Origin: an uncultured Clostridia bacterium
GTDB taxonomy: Bacteria; Bacillota; Clostridia; Tissierellales; Peptoniphilaceae
Assembly (NCBI GenBank): GCA_947254025.1
Contig: CAMYBS010000017.1
Coordinates: 1-23,914 of the forward strand
DNA length: 23,914 bases
Direction: 5' to 3'
Position 1 is the stretch's first letter. Every line of letters begins with the position of its first letter. A model generated the notes under the pieces. That model ran no database searches, was not told the origin of the DNA, and saw nothing but the letters and a program-made list of their open reading frames with translations. Both the position numbers and the translations under genes were made by a program. Shown in pieces: positions 1 through 7,138 of this stretch.

Positions 1-237
1 CGTCCGCAAGGACGGGGTTCTTCTATTTGTTCTCTTACATCGCCGGAGGCGATGAGGGGTAAGAAGAAAATTTAATAAACAAGAATATACAAATAATATA
101 TTTTTTCAAGCACGGAGTGCAAAGGTTCACGTCCGCAAGGACGGGGTTCTTCTATTTGTTCTCTTACATCGCCGGAGGCGATGAGGGGTAAGAAGAAAAT
201 TTAATAAACAAGAATATACAAATAATATATTTTTTCA
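1..237 (+). repeat. Perfect tandem duplication, 108-nt unit, 129-nt period
   Basis: Bases 1-108 and 130-237 are identical, separated by a 21-nt spacer (109-129). Each copy contains CGTCC-GCAA-GGACG (a GNRA-type tetraloop hairpin), then CATCGCC-GGA-GGCGATG (a 7-bp stem with a GGA triloop), then an AT-rich stretch. The spacer carries a third small hairpin, GCAC-GGA-GTGC. The left edge of the window cuts the array, so more copies may lie upstream. The lack of any mismatch points to a recent duplication or ongoing homogenisation. Confidence 0.95.
122..157 (+). repeat. 36-nt dispersed repeat, plus-strand copy
   Basis: These 36 bases recur as an exact reverse complement at 6391-6426. The first 28 bases of the window are a partial copy that lacks the leading AAGGTTCA. 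The core is the CGTCC-GCAA-GGACG hairpin, flanked on the left by AAGGTTCA and on the right by GGGTTCTTCTATTT. It behaves as a small non-coding mosaic repeat, not a transposon end, since no transposase lies nearby. Confidence 0.9.
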
Positions 238-256
238 TATTTATTCTCTTAAGGAG

Positions 257-285
257 GACGTACTGATTAGGGTACGTCTTTCTTA
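257..285 (+). terminator. Possible intrinsic terminator
   Basis: The stem GACGTAC/GTACGTC (257-263 with 272-278) encloses an 8-nt loop and is followed by TTTCTTATTT. It lies just after the tandem repeat, so it could end a transcript that reads through the repeat from upstream. The T tract is interrupted, so strength is uncertain. Confidence 0.5.
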
Positions 286-337
286 TTTAGTGTATGCTTT
301 AGCTTCGTTGGTGGGTGTGGTTCTTTTTCTCTTAGAG

Positions 338-372
338 AAACACATGGGTTAATACTCATGTGTTTTTCTTTT
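338..372 (+). terminator. Intrinsic terminator upstream of ctsR
   Basis: The stem AAACACATG/CATGTGTTT (338-346 with 357-365) can extend by three pairs into the loop and is followed by TTCTTTT. It is preceded by an A-rich run, so it may act in both directions. It insulates the ctsR promoter from upstream transcription. Confidence 0.7.
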
Positions 373-444
373 GCCTCACTCGAACAAGCCCTAGACGCAA
401 CTGATGAAAATTTATACAAATAATTAACACTTAATGTTTATCCA

Positions 445-473
445 TTGCAACATAAGGGTACTTATGTTATAAT
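445..473 (+). promoter_or_regulatory. ctsR promoter (sigma-A type)
   Basis: A -35 element TTGCAA (445-450) and a perfect -10 element TATAAT (468-473) are separated by 17 bp. Transcription should start near 480, giving a leader of only about 20 nt before the ctsR start codon. The CtsR operator begins at the base after the -10 box. Confidence 0.85.
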
Positions 474-490
474 AGTCAAAGAAGGTCAAA
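474..490 (+). promoter_or_regulatory. CtsR operator (heptad direct repeat)
   Basis: The sequence AGTCAAA-GAA-GGTCAAA matches the known CtsR-box consensus, a direct heptad repeat RGTCAAA-NAN-RGTCAAA. It sits between the -10 element and the ribosome binding site (AAAGGTGAG, 488-496) and overlaps that site by three bases. A bound repressor would therefore cover the transcription start. This supports autoregulation of the whole locus by CtsR. Confidence 0.93.
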
Positions 491-499
491 GGTGAGAAT

Positions 500-958
500 A
501 TGTTAAGTGATGAAATACAATATTTTTTAAACAATTTACTTGATGAAGAGGGCGGCAGCATCCTTATCAAGCGAAACGACATAGCTATAAGGTTCAATTG
601 CTCGCCTAGTCAAATCAACTATGTCTTAACGACAAGGTTTGCGCCTCACTTCGGTTACTACATTCAATCGAGAAGGGGCGAGGGAGGCTATATCAAGATT
701 GAGAAACTTGATCTCTTAGAGGACGAGGATGAGTACAAAGAGATACTCATGGATGCAATCGGAGACAAGATTACGATCAAAGAAGCTCATGACATTATCA
801 AAAAGCTTTGTGATGATGAGATCATTACAAAAGAGGAGAAGGAGATAATACTTGCTTCTATTGATGACAGAGCCTTAACTGTTGACATAGACAAAAGAAA
901 CGCACTTAGAAGCGACATACTTAAGAACATCTTACTTGTTCTACTAAAAAGGGGGTAG
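500..958 (+). CDS. ctsR: Transcriptional repressor CtsR
   Basis: This is the dimeric winged-helix repressor of class III heat-shock genes, 152 aa, the normal family length. The DNA-binding half shows the conserved stretch KRNDIAIRFNCSPSQINYV (residues 24-42) and the wing SRRGEGGYIKI. The arginine that is phosphorylated by McsB in Bacillus and the following glycine-rich thermosensing loop lie here, but one glycine of the usual tetraglycine is glutamate (E61). The C-terminal dimerisation domain is present. It is the first gene of the operon, directly downstream of its own operator, and mcsA follows after 4 nt. Start ATG is supported by AAAGGTGAG. Identification is firm. Confidence 0.95.
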   Translation: MLSDEIQYFLNNLLDEEGGSILIKRNDIAIRFNCSPSQINYVLTTRFAPHFGYYIQSRRGEGGYIKIEKLDLLEDEDEYKEILMDAIGDKITIKEAHDIIKKLCDDEIITKEEKEIILASIDDRALTVDIDKRNALRSDILKNILLVLLKRG

Positions 959-962
959 TAAA

Positions 963-1526
963 ATGTTATGCGACGAATGCCACAAGAATGAAGCGATGAT
1001 TAATCTAAAGCTAATTCTTGACGGAGAAGTTATTGAAAAGCACCTATGCACTGAGTGTGCACTTAGGGATTTTAACGAAATGAATCAAGGAGCCAATGGT
1101 GAATATATGAATTTGAATATAAATGAAAGCGATATAAGGAATCTTTTCGAGGGCTTGCAACAGCTCTTCGGCTCTTTTGAAGCTGGGGAGATAGAGGAGA
1201 AGGAGTGTCCAAACTGCCATATGAAGTTTACAGACTTTAACAAGTCCAGAAAGCTTGGCTGTGAGGAATGCTACAAGACTTTTGCCTACGAAATTAGACC
1301 GATACTGAACTCTCTAAGGGGTGAGAACACTTACGAGGGTTTGGTGCCAAAGAGGTATATGGATGCTAATCCTATGCACTCTGAGATTTTAGAGCTTAAA
1401 AAGGAGCTAGAGGCTGCCATTGGAGATGAAAATTATGAAAGAGCGGCTGAGCTTAGGGATGAAATCAAGGCAAAGTCCACGAAGGAGAAGGTGGAAGATG
1501 GACAGAGAAGCGAACATTTACAATAA
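963..1526 (+). CDS. mcsA: McsA, zinc-finger activator of McsB
   Basis: McsA is the zinc-binding partner that, in Bacillus and Staphylococcus, activates the arginine kinase McsB and modulates CtsR. At 187 aa it has the usual length. Two treble-clef-like pairs are visible: CDEC (residues 3-6) with CTEC (about 29-32), and CPNC (about 82-85) with CEEC (about 100-103). A UVR motif follows at the C-terminus (ELEAAIGDENYERAAELRDE), the same motif found in the ClpC middle domain. The gene overlaps the start of mcsB by 29 nt, which implies translational coupling. All cysteines are intact although the partner kinase next door is degenerate. Confidence 0.93.
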   Translation: MLCDECHKNEAMINLKLILDGEVIEKHLCTECALRDFNEMNQGANGEYMNLNINESDIRNLFEGLQQLFGSFEAGEIEEKECPNCHMKFTDFNKSRKLGCEECYKTFAYEIRPILNSLRGENTYEGLVPKRYMDANPMHSEILELKKELEAAIGDENYERAAELRDEIKAKSTKEKVEDGQRSEHLQ

Positions 1527-2565
1527 ATATATACTTGAGACCATAGTTTCTCTAAAGAGGAACGTCGAGGGCTACAAGTACCCTGACATGCTGATGTGGT
1601 CTAAGCTTAACGAGATTTTAAACATGGTTTTGGAAGCTTTAAAGAACACGAGCTACAGCTTTATGCTCTACGAAGTTTCGAATATGGATAAGGATAAGTT
1701 TGAATACTTTTTAGCCAAGGGTTTTATGGATGAGTCGGTAAGAGAGAACATCACGAGGACTAAGCTTTTGCTTGACGAGGACAAGTCCATCGCCATAGTG
1801 ATAAATAATAACGATCACATAGAGATTAGAGTGCTTGGAAGTGAAAGTGCTGACGAGCTCATCGACATAGCCATAGAGATTGAACGCGAGCTTGATAAGA
1901 CTATAGATTTCCAATTCGACGAAAACTATGGCTACCTTACAAGCGACCCTGTCAATATAGGTAACGGCATCAGCATTGCTAAGATTATCCACCTATACAG
2001 AAGGGATGAGTTCAAGAAGGACGAGATAAAAACTGGCGATTTTTCGAAGATTAGGCTTACACCTCTTAAATCTTTAGGAGGCACTAAGGTAGAGGATATC
2101 TACATCTTGGACGCAAACATCAACAAGTTTACGAGCATTGAGTCCTTTAAGAAGCTTTCCATGCTAACTGACCAAAACATCATTGTTTATGAGAATGAAA
2201 ACAGGCGCAGATACCTTCATCAAAACTACATTTTGATGAAGGACAGGATAATGAAGGCCTTGGAGATGATTAAGGTTGCGAGCCTTATTACTTACGAGGA
2301 AGCTCTTATCTACTTATCGAACCTAATGTTTGCAAGGAGCATGGGACTACTTGAGCCAGCTGATATATCTCTTGGCTCTAATATCTACCTAATGATAAGC
2401 CCTGAAGCGATTGAGTATACTTACTCTCTTAGTGATAAGTCAGAAATTGACCAAAAGAGAGCGAGCATCCTTAAGGAGAAGCTAGGCAAGGTGAAATTCG
2501 TAGACAAAGACATTAACGAGGATATTAACGAAGAAGAAAATAATGAAGAAAGTAATGATTTATAG
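1498..2565 (+). CDS. mcsB: McsB-like protein, predicted inactive arginine kinase
   Basis: Position between mcsA and clpC, length (355 aa) and several alignable blocks mark this as McsB, the protein-arginine kinase of the phosphagen-kinase fold. The catalytic motifs are not conserved. The nucleotide-binding block SSRIRLARN is ETIVSLKRN (residues 14-22). The block NEEDHIRI is NNNDHIEI (103-110), losing the glutamate and arginine. The signature CPTNxGT is DPVNIGN (150-156), losing the cysteine. The RGxYGE block is not recognisable. The RDxxRA phosphoarginine-sensing motif is IDQKRA. An acidic tail ends the protein. Start ATG 1498 is chosen over an in-frame ATG at 1420 because AAGGAG lies before it and it gives the family length. 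Family assignment by memory alignment is confident; loss of activity is inference. Confidence 0.85.
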   Translation: MDREANIYNKYILETIVSLKRNVEGYKYPDMLMWSKLNEILNMVLEALKNTSYSFMLYEVSNMDKDKFEYFLAKGFMDESVRENITRTKLLLDEDKSIAIVINNNDHIEIRVLGSESADELIDIAIEIERELDKTIDFQFDENYGYLTSDPVNIGNGISIAKIIHLYRRDEFKKDEIKTGDFSKIRLTPLKSLGGTKVEDIYILDANINKFTSIESFKKLSMLTDQNIIVYENENRRRYLHQNYILMKDRIMKALEMIKVASLITYEEALIYLSNLMFARSMGLLEPADISLGSNIYLMISPEAIEYTYSLSDKSEIDQKRASILKEKLGKVKFVDKDINEDINEEENNEESNDL

Positions 2566-2584
2566 ATAAAGAAAGGAGATAAAT

Positions 2585-5059
2585 ATGGCAGTTTTTGGAA
2601 GATTTACTAGAAATGCAAGATTCTCATTTCAAATAGCCGAGGAAGAAGCCAGAAGGATGTTCAAAAGTGAAGTTGACCCTTCTCACGTTCTAATCGGAAT
2701 TTTAAGCGCAAACACTACTAAGGCGTCTGAAATTTTAAGCCAAAATGGTCTTGAGATGGAAGCTCTTAGGGAGATGGTTGAAAAACTATCGGTGCTTGAT
2801 GTTAAAAAGTCGGAGGAGATTTATTACTCTGCAAGTTTAAAATATGTGATCGAGGAGTCGATCAAGATGGCGAACCAAGCTGGTGCGCCTGTTGTAAATA
2901 CTGAGCACATCTTATATTCTATAGTGAAGATGAACGAAGCGCCGGTTTCCATCATCTTGGAGAGGTTCGGCGTAGATAAAGAGAGGATACTTTCTGCTCT
3001 AAATGCATATCTAAACAGCCTTAGAGAGCTTAACCAAGGCGGCTACCAAGAGCGTGACGACTACGATGACGAAGGAGTGGATGATGGAGAGGCTCTACAA
3101 AGGTTTACTTTGGACTTAAATGAGCTTGCGAAGAAGGACAAGATAGACCCTGTTGTCGGCAGAGCATCTGAGATTGAAAGGCTTATTCAAATACTTATGA
3201 GAAGGACTAAGAACAATCCTGTGCTTATAGGTGAGCCTGGAGTCGGCAAGACAGCCATCGCCGAAGGTCTAGCACAAAGGATAGTTTCAGGCAATGTTCC
3301 TGAGATCATCAGGGACAAGAAGATATTCTCCCTTGACTTAACTAGCCTTATAGCTGGCTCGAAGTATAGGGGCGAGTTTGAAAGCAGAATTAAGAACTTA
3401 CTCGAGGAGCTTAGACAAAGAAACGATGTAATCTTATTCATAGATGAAATTCATACTATAGTAGGCGCGGGCTCATCTGAAGGCTCGCTTGACGCATCAA
3501 ACATCTTAAAGCCATATCTTACAAGAGGCGAGATACAAATTATTGGCGCAACTACTGTTGATGAGTACAGAAAATATGTTGAGAAGGACGCAGCTCTTGA
3601 GAGAAGACTACAAACTATCTTAGTTGAAGAGCCTAGCGAGGAAGACGCAATTAAGATTATAGAAGGACTTAAGGATAAGTACGAAGCGCATCACAGAGTC
3701 TTAATCTCACGCGAAGCCATAGAGGCGGCTGTTACATTATCAAAAAGATATATATCAGATAGGTTCTTACCTGACAAGGCCATAGACCTAATAGATGAGG
3801 CACAATCGCTTGTGAGGATGAAAAACTATGTAAGGCCACTGTCACTTAAGGAGATAGAGGACGAACTAAAGGAGATTTCATCTGAAAAGATTCAGGCGAT
3901 ACAGACGCAAGACTTCGAAAGAGCAGCTCAGCTCAGAGACAAGGAGCGCGAGCTTAAGGACAAGATGGACCTAGATAGGACTGAGTGGAAGCAAAAGTCC
4001 GAGCTAAACAGCATGAAGATAGGCTTTGATGACATAGCTAGAGTTGTATCGAAGTGGACTGGCATACCTGTTGAAAAGCTTAGCGAAGAGGAAAAGGAAA
4101 AACTTCTTAAGCTTGATATGAGTTTGAAATCCAAGGTTATAGGTCAAGACGAGGCCATCGACGTGCTTAGTCACTCGATTAAGAGGGCGAGGGTTGGTTT
4201 AAAGGACAAGAACAAGCCTATAGGCAGCTTTATCTTCGTTGGACCAACTGGTGTAGGTAAGACTTACCTTGCCAAGGCACTTGCAGAGAGCTTATTTAAC
4301 GACGAAAGTGCTATGATACGTATAGACATGAGTGAGTATATGGAGAAGTACAGCGTATCTAAGCTTATAGGTTCGCCACCAGGCTACGTTGGATACGAAG
4401 AAGGTGGACAGCTAACTGAAGCTATTAGAAAGAAGCCGTTCTCGGTAGTTTTATTTGATGAGATAGAGAAGGCACATCCAGATGTTTTCAACGCACTTTT
4501 ACAGCTTCTAGACGATGGTAGACTAACTGACTCCAAGGGCAGAACTGTTGACTTCAAGAACGCTGTCATCATCATGACAAGTAATGTTGGCGCAAGTAGG
4601 TTTAAAAAGCAAAACACTTACGGCTTCGGCGATGCATCGAGCGAAGAAAAGAGCGAGAAGAAGAAAATTTCTGAGATTGCAAACGAAGAGCTAAAGAAGA
4701 CATTTAGACCAGAGTTTTTAAACAGAGTCGACGACATCGTTGTATTTAATCAGTTAAAAGAAAAGGATATAGAGAGGATTGTGCACTTGATGGCGGAAGA
4801 CCTAAAGGCAAAGCTTCACGAGATGGGCATAGATATTGAGATTGATAAGTCCGTTGAAGACGAAATTGCAAAGAAGGGCTTTGACCTTGAATATGGTGCA
4901 AGACCTTTAGAGAGAACATTTAAGAAGATGATAGAGGACAGATTGTCTGAAGAAATTTTGAAAAACAACGTTTCTAAGGATAAGAGTATCACTATCTACT
5001 ACAATGGTAAGGAATTGGAATTTAAAAATGGCAAAGAAGAAGAGCTTGTACAAGTGTAG
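2585..5059 (+). CDS. clpC: ATP-dependent Clp protease ATPase ClpC
   Basis: This is a Hsp100 AAA+ unfoldase that feeds substrates to ClpP, 824 aa, standard size. In order it shows the double Clp-N repeat (about 1-150), AAA-1 with Walker A GEPGVGKT (216-223) and Walker B LFIDEIH, a ClpC-type middle domain with a UVR motif ([17 protein letters not shown]), AAA-2 with Walker A GPTGVGKT (about 553-560), a ClpP-docking loop candidate TYGFG (about 678-682), and the C-terminal D2-small domain. In the N-domain the glutamate of the first phosphoarginine pocket (E32 in Bacillus) is serine 33, while the second (E106) is kept as E107. RBS AAAGGAG precedes the ATG. It is CtsR-controlled through the operon promoter. 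Confidence 0.96.
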   Translation: MAVFGRFTRNARFSFQIAEEEARRMFKSEVDPSHVLIGILSANTTKASEILSQNGLEMEALREMVEKLSVLDVKKSEEIYYSASLKYVIEESIKMANQAGAPVVNTEHILYSIVKMNEAPVSIILERFGVDKERILSALNAYLNSLRELNQGGYQERDDYDDEGVDDGEALQRFTLDLNELAKKDKIDPVVGRASEIERLIQILMRRTKNNPVLIGEPGVGKTAIAEGLAQRIVSGNVPEIIRDKKIFSLDLTSLIAGSKYRGEFESRIKNLLEELRQRNDVILFIDEIHTIVGAGSSEGSLDASNILKPYLTRGEIQIIGATTVDEYRKYVEKDAALERRLQTILVEEPSEEDAIKIIEGLKDKYEAHHRVLISREAIEAAVTLSKRYISDRFLPDKAIDLIDEAQSLVRMKNYVRPLSLKEIEDELKEISSEKIQAIQTQDFERAAQLRDKERELKDKMDLDRTEWKQKSELNSMKIGFDDIARVVSKWTGIPVEKLSEEEKEKLLKLDMSLKSKVIGQDEAIDVLSHSIKRARVGLKDKNKPIGSFIFVGPTGVGKTYLAKALAESLFNDESAMIRIDMSEYMEKYSVSKLIGSPPGYVGYEEGGQLTEAIRKKPFSVVLFDEIEKAHPDVFNALLQLLDDGRLTDSKGRTVDFKNAVIIMTSNVGASRFKKQNTYGFGDASSEEKSEKKKISEIANEELKKTFRPEFLNRVDDIVVFNQLKEKDIERIVHLMAEDLKAKLHEMGIDIEIDKSVEDEIAKKGFDLEYGARPLERTFKKMIEDRLSEEILKNNVSKDKSITIYYNGKELEFKNGKEEELVQV

Positions 5060-6389
5060 CGAATGTGGCTACGAATCCAGCGGCTACTTAGGCAAGTGCC
5101 CCGAGTGTGGTGCTTGGGGTAGCCTTAAGGAAGTCTTGGAAGATACAAAAAAAGTTGTAAAAAAGGAAAAAGGCGCGCGAGCCTTGGCTATGCAGCTAAA
5201 GACTGTCACTTCGTCAAACTCAGACAGGTTAAAAACTAGCTTTGAAGAGTTTAACAGAGTTATGGGCGAGGGCATAGTTAAGGACTCGGTTACCATAGTT
5301 ACAGCAAAGCCGGGTGCAGGTAAGAGTACACTACTTTTGCAAATAGCAAACGACGCGTGCAAGAAGGGACTCAAAGTGCTTTACGCATCGGGTGAAGAGT
5401 CAGAGAGCCAGATCAAGCAAAGGGCAGATAGGATACTTGACAAGATTGAGGACGAGCTATACATCATTAGCGATACATCGCTTGACAATATCAAGGAAGA
5501 AGTCCTTAGAGTCGACGCTGACATGGTAGTCGTTGACTCTATACAAACAGTGGAGCTTGATGAGTACAAGCCATCGAGACCAGCATCACCAACTCAGACA
5601 GTTGAGTGTGCCTATGAGCTAGTAAACCTTGCAAAGAACATACAAAGGCCACGCATAGTCTTTATAGTTGGACAGATGACAAAAGATGATGAGCTAAGAG
5701 GCGTGAGAACCTTGGAGCATCTTGTTGATACAGTACTAGTTATGGACACTTATCAAAACGATAGTTTAAGAACCATAGTTGCAAGCAAGAACCGTTACGG
5801 AGCAACAGGAGAGATGGGCTTTATGAACATGCAAGAGAAGGGTCTTGTATCGATAGATAACCCGAGTGAGTACTTCGTTTCTTCAAGGAAGGAAAACAAT
5901 TTTCCAGGCAGTGCCATCACCGTAAACATGGAAGGCACAAGACCTGTTATACTTGAAGTCGAGGCACTAGTTACGAAGTCATATACACCATATCCATCGC
6001 GTATAAGCGAGAACATGTCGAGAGAGAAATTAAATACACTGCTTTCGATCATGGAGAAGAGACTTAATGTCGATATGTTTGACAAGAACGTCGTTATCAA
6101 GTCTATGGGTGGACTTAAGCTAAGAGAGGACGCATCAAACCTTGCACTGATCGCAGCGATATACTCACAGCTTGTGAACAAAGTTTTAAGCTCAGAGACA
6201 GTATATATAGCTGACATATCCTTGACAGGTGAGCTAAAGAAGGTGCCGCAGCTTGAGAGAAGACTTAAGGAAGCGGAGAGGATGGGTTACAAGAAGGCTG
6301 TAATTAGCAGCGAGGCAAAGCTATCTGCAAAGTTTGACAAGCTAGAGCTTATCAAGTGCTCTTCCTTAATAGACGCATTAAAAATATGA
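5028..6389 (+). CDS. radA: DNA repair protein RadA
   Basis: RadA (Sms) is a RecA-like helicase that promotes branch migration in recombinational repair. At 453 aa it is full length. It begins with a four-cysteine zinc finger ([18 protein letters not shown]), then a RecA-type core with Walker A AKPGAGKST, the RadA signature KNRYG (KNRFG in most members), and a C-terminal Lon-protease-like domain with a conserved MGGLKLREDASNLA stretch. The start is set at ATG 5028, giving [10 protein letters not shown], the usual RadA N-terminus; an upstream in-frame ATG at 5004 would add eight atypical residues. The gene overlaps clpC by 32 nt, so it should be co-expressed with the heat-shock operon. Confidence 0.94.
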   Translation: MAKKKSLYKCSECGYESSGYLGKCPECGAWGSLKEVLEDTKKVVKKEKGARALAMQLKTVTSSNSDRLKTSFEEFNRVMGEGIVKDSVTIVTAKPGAGKSTLLLQIANDACKKGLKVLYASGEESESQIKQRADRILDKIEDELYIISDTSLDNIKEEVLRVDADMVVVDSIQTVELDEYKPSRPASPTQTVECAYELVNLAKNIQRPRIVFIVGQMTKDDELRGVRTLEHLVDTVLVMDTYQNDSLRTIVASKNRYGATGEMGFMNMQEKGLVSIDNPSEYFVSSRKENNFPGSAITVNMEGTRPVILEVEALVTKSYTPYPSRISENMSREKLNTLLSIMEKRLNVDMFDKNVVIKSMGGLKLREDASNLALIAAIYSQLVNKVLSSETVYIADISLTGELKKVPQLERRLKEAERMGYKKAVISSEAKLSAKFDKLELIKCSSLIDALKI

Positions 6390-6390
6390 A

Positions 6391-6426
6391 AAATAGAAGA
6401 ACCCCGTCCTTGCGGACGTGAACCTT
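6391..6426 (-). repeat. 36-nt dispersed repeat, inverted copy
   Basis: This is an exact reverse complement of 122-157 and starts one base after the radA stop codon. Its hairpin reads CGTCC-TTGC-GGACG on the plus strand (6405-6418). Together the two copies flank ctsR-mcsA-mcsB-clpC-radA as inverted repeats about 6.2 kb apart. Confidence 0.93.
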
Positions 6427-6520
6427 GCCATCGCCTTTGGCGATGTAAAAGAACCCGACCCTATCTCAACACTTCGTGTTGGATGGGTACCCCGGAACCT
6501 TGCAATTGCCTTTGGCAATT
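6398..6520. repeat. Mosaic array of small hairpins joined by GAACC linkers
   Basis: Four hairpins follow each other: CGTCC-TTGC-GGACG (6405-6418), CATCGCC-TTT-GGCGATG (6429-6445), AACAC-TTC-GTGTT (6468-6480, extendable through flanking ACCC/GGGT with bulges) and AATTGCC-TTT-GGCAATT (6504-6520). Linkers alternate between GAACCC and GAACCTTGC, so the stretch can be read as two composite units: GAACCC, hairpin, GAACCTTGC, hairpin, TAA-rich. The same hairpin types occur in the opposite orientation in bases 1-237. There is no strong T tract, so this is not an obvious terminator, although it could attenuate radA transcripts. Confidence 0.85.
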
Positions 6521-6542
6521 TAAGAAAATATCTATAAAAGGC

Positions 6543-6571
6543 TTGACAAATATAATTTAATATGATATTAT
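6543..6571 (+). promoter_or_regulatory. carD promoter P1
   Basis: A perfect -35 TTGACA (6543-6548) and TATTAT (6566-6571) are spaced by 17 bp. It would start transcription about 75 nt upstream of carD. Confidence 0.8.
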
Positions 6572-6576
6572 AAAAC

Positions 6577-6605
6577 TTTACTTTTTGCATCCCTTGTGAT
6601 ATAAT
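6577..6605 (+). promoter_or_regulatory. carD promoter P2
   Basis: A -35-like TTTACT (6577-6582) lies 17 bp before a perfect TATAAT (6600-6605). It follows P1 closely, so the operon may have two start sites. Confidence 0.6.
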
Positions 6606-6608
6606 ATA

Positions 6609-6631
6609 CGATGAGAGTGATATTATCATCG
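6609..6631. promoter_or_regulatory. Dyad at the P2 start site (possible operator or leader hairpin)
   Basis: CGATGA (6609-6614) and TCATCG (6626-6631) form an inverted repeat. Nested in it is the 11-bp palindrome TGATA-T-TATCA (6618-6628). It lies where transcription from P2 should begin. A protein-binding site or a weak leader hairpin are both possible; no known regulator motif is recognised. Confidence 0.4.
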
Positions 6632-6653
6632 ATAGATATGGGAGGCGAGAAGT

Positions 6654-7130
6654 ATGTATGAAGTAGGAGATATGGTTTGTTATCCAATGCATGGAGCAGG
6701 CATTATTGTAGACATAGAAGAGAAAGACATTTTAGGAAAGAAAGAAAAGTATTTTATTGTTAAGATACCTATAGGATCTATGAAGGTGATGATACCTGTC
6801 AAGAATGCTGAAAAAAGAGGGATAAGATCTATCATTGACAAAGATAAGTTAAAAGATGTGCTTGAAGTATTAAAGCAAGAGCCGACAGAGATGAGTTCAA
6901 ACTGGAACAAGAGGGTTAGGGACAATACTGCGATTTTGAAAGAAGGAGACATCTTCGAAGTTGCAAAAGTTTATCGTAACCTAAAGAGTCTTGATGAGCA
7001 AAGGAACCTCTCTACAGGCGAGAAGAAGATACTTCACGACACAAAAAACATTTTGATGAGTGAGATGATACTCTCTTCCGGCAAATCATACGAGGAAATC
7101 GACAAAATTATCTACGAGGCAGTAGAGTAG
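6654..7130 (+). CDS. carD: CarD/CdnL-family RNA polymerase-binding regulator
   Basis: CarD-type proteins bind the RNA polymerase beta subunit through an N-terminal Tudor-like domain and stabilise open promoter complexes, often at rRNA and housekeeping promoters. The 158-aa protein starts with the typical MYEVGDMVCYPMHGAGIIVDIE, followed by KYFIVKIPIGSMKVMIPV and a helical C-terminal domain. The RBS GGGAGGCG supports the start. It begins a short operon, ending 8 nt before the PIN-TRAM gene. In Bacillus subtilis this position after radA is held by the c-di-AMP synthase gene disA, which is absent here. Confidence 0.92.
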   Translation: MYEVGDMVCYPMHGAGIIVDIEEKDILGKKEKYFIVKIPIGSMKVMIPVKNAEKRGIRSIIDKDKLKDVLEVLKQEPTEMSSNWNKRVRDNTAILKEGDIFEVAKVYRNLKSLDEQRNLSTGEKKILHDTKNILMSEMILSSGKSYEEIDKIIYEAVE

Positions 7131-7138
7131 GAGGAACA

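Larger units (their letters stand above)
1..499. other. Gene-free region upstream of ctsR
   Basis: This 499-base stretch has no credible coding region on either strand. It holds, in order, two identical copies of a hairpin-rich repeat, two terminator-like hairpins, an AT-rich segment (about 373-444) in which I see nothing specific, and the ctsR promoter with its CtsR operator. The terminators imply that something upstream is transcribed towards ctsR. That could be a gene before the window edge or the repeat region itself. Confidence 0.7.

Noticed and set aside
1..237. Possible CRISPR array
   Set aside because: There are only two copies of a 108-nt unit with one 21-nt spacer. The units are far longer than CRISPR repeats, no cas gene is present, and the spacer itself forms a hairpin of the same family.
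1420..1497. Longer N-terminus for McsB starting at ATG 1420
   Set aside because: It lies wholly within mcsA, has no ribosome binding site, encodes an Arg-rich stretch absent from McsB proteins, and ATG 1498 has AAGGAG in place.
5795..6217. Minus-strand frame of 140 codons inside radA
   Set aside because: It is fully antisense to the conserved RadA core, has Ser/Leu-rich composition typical of an antisense shadow, and has no start signals.
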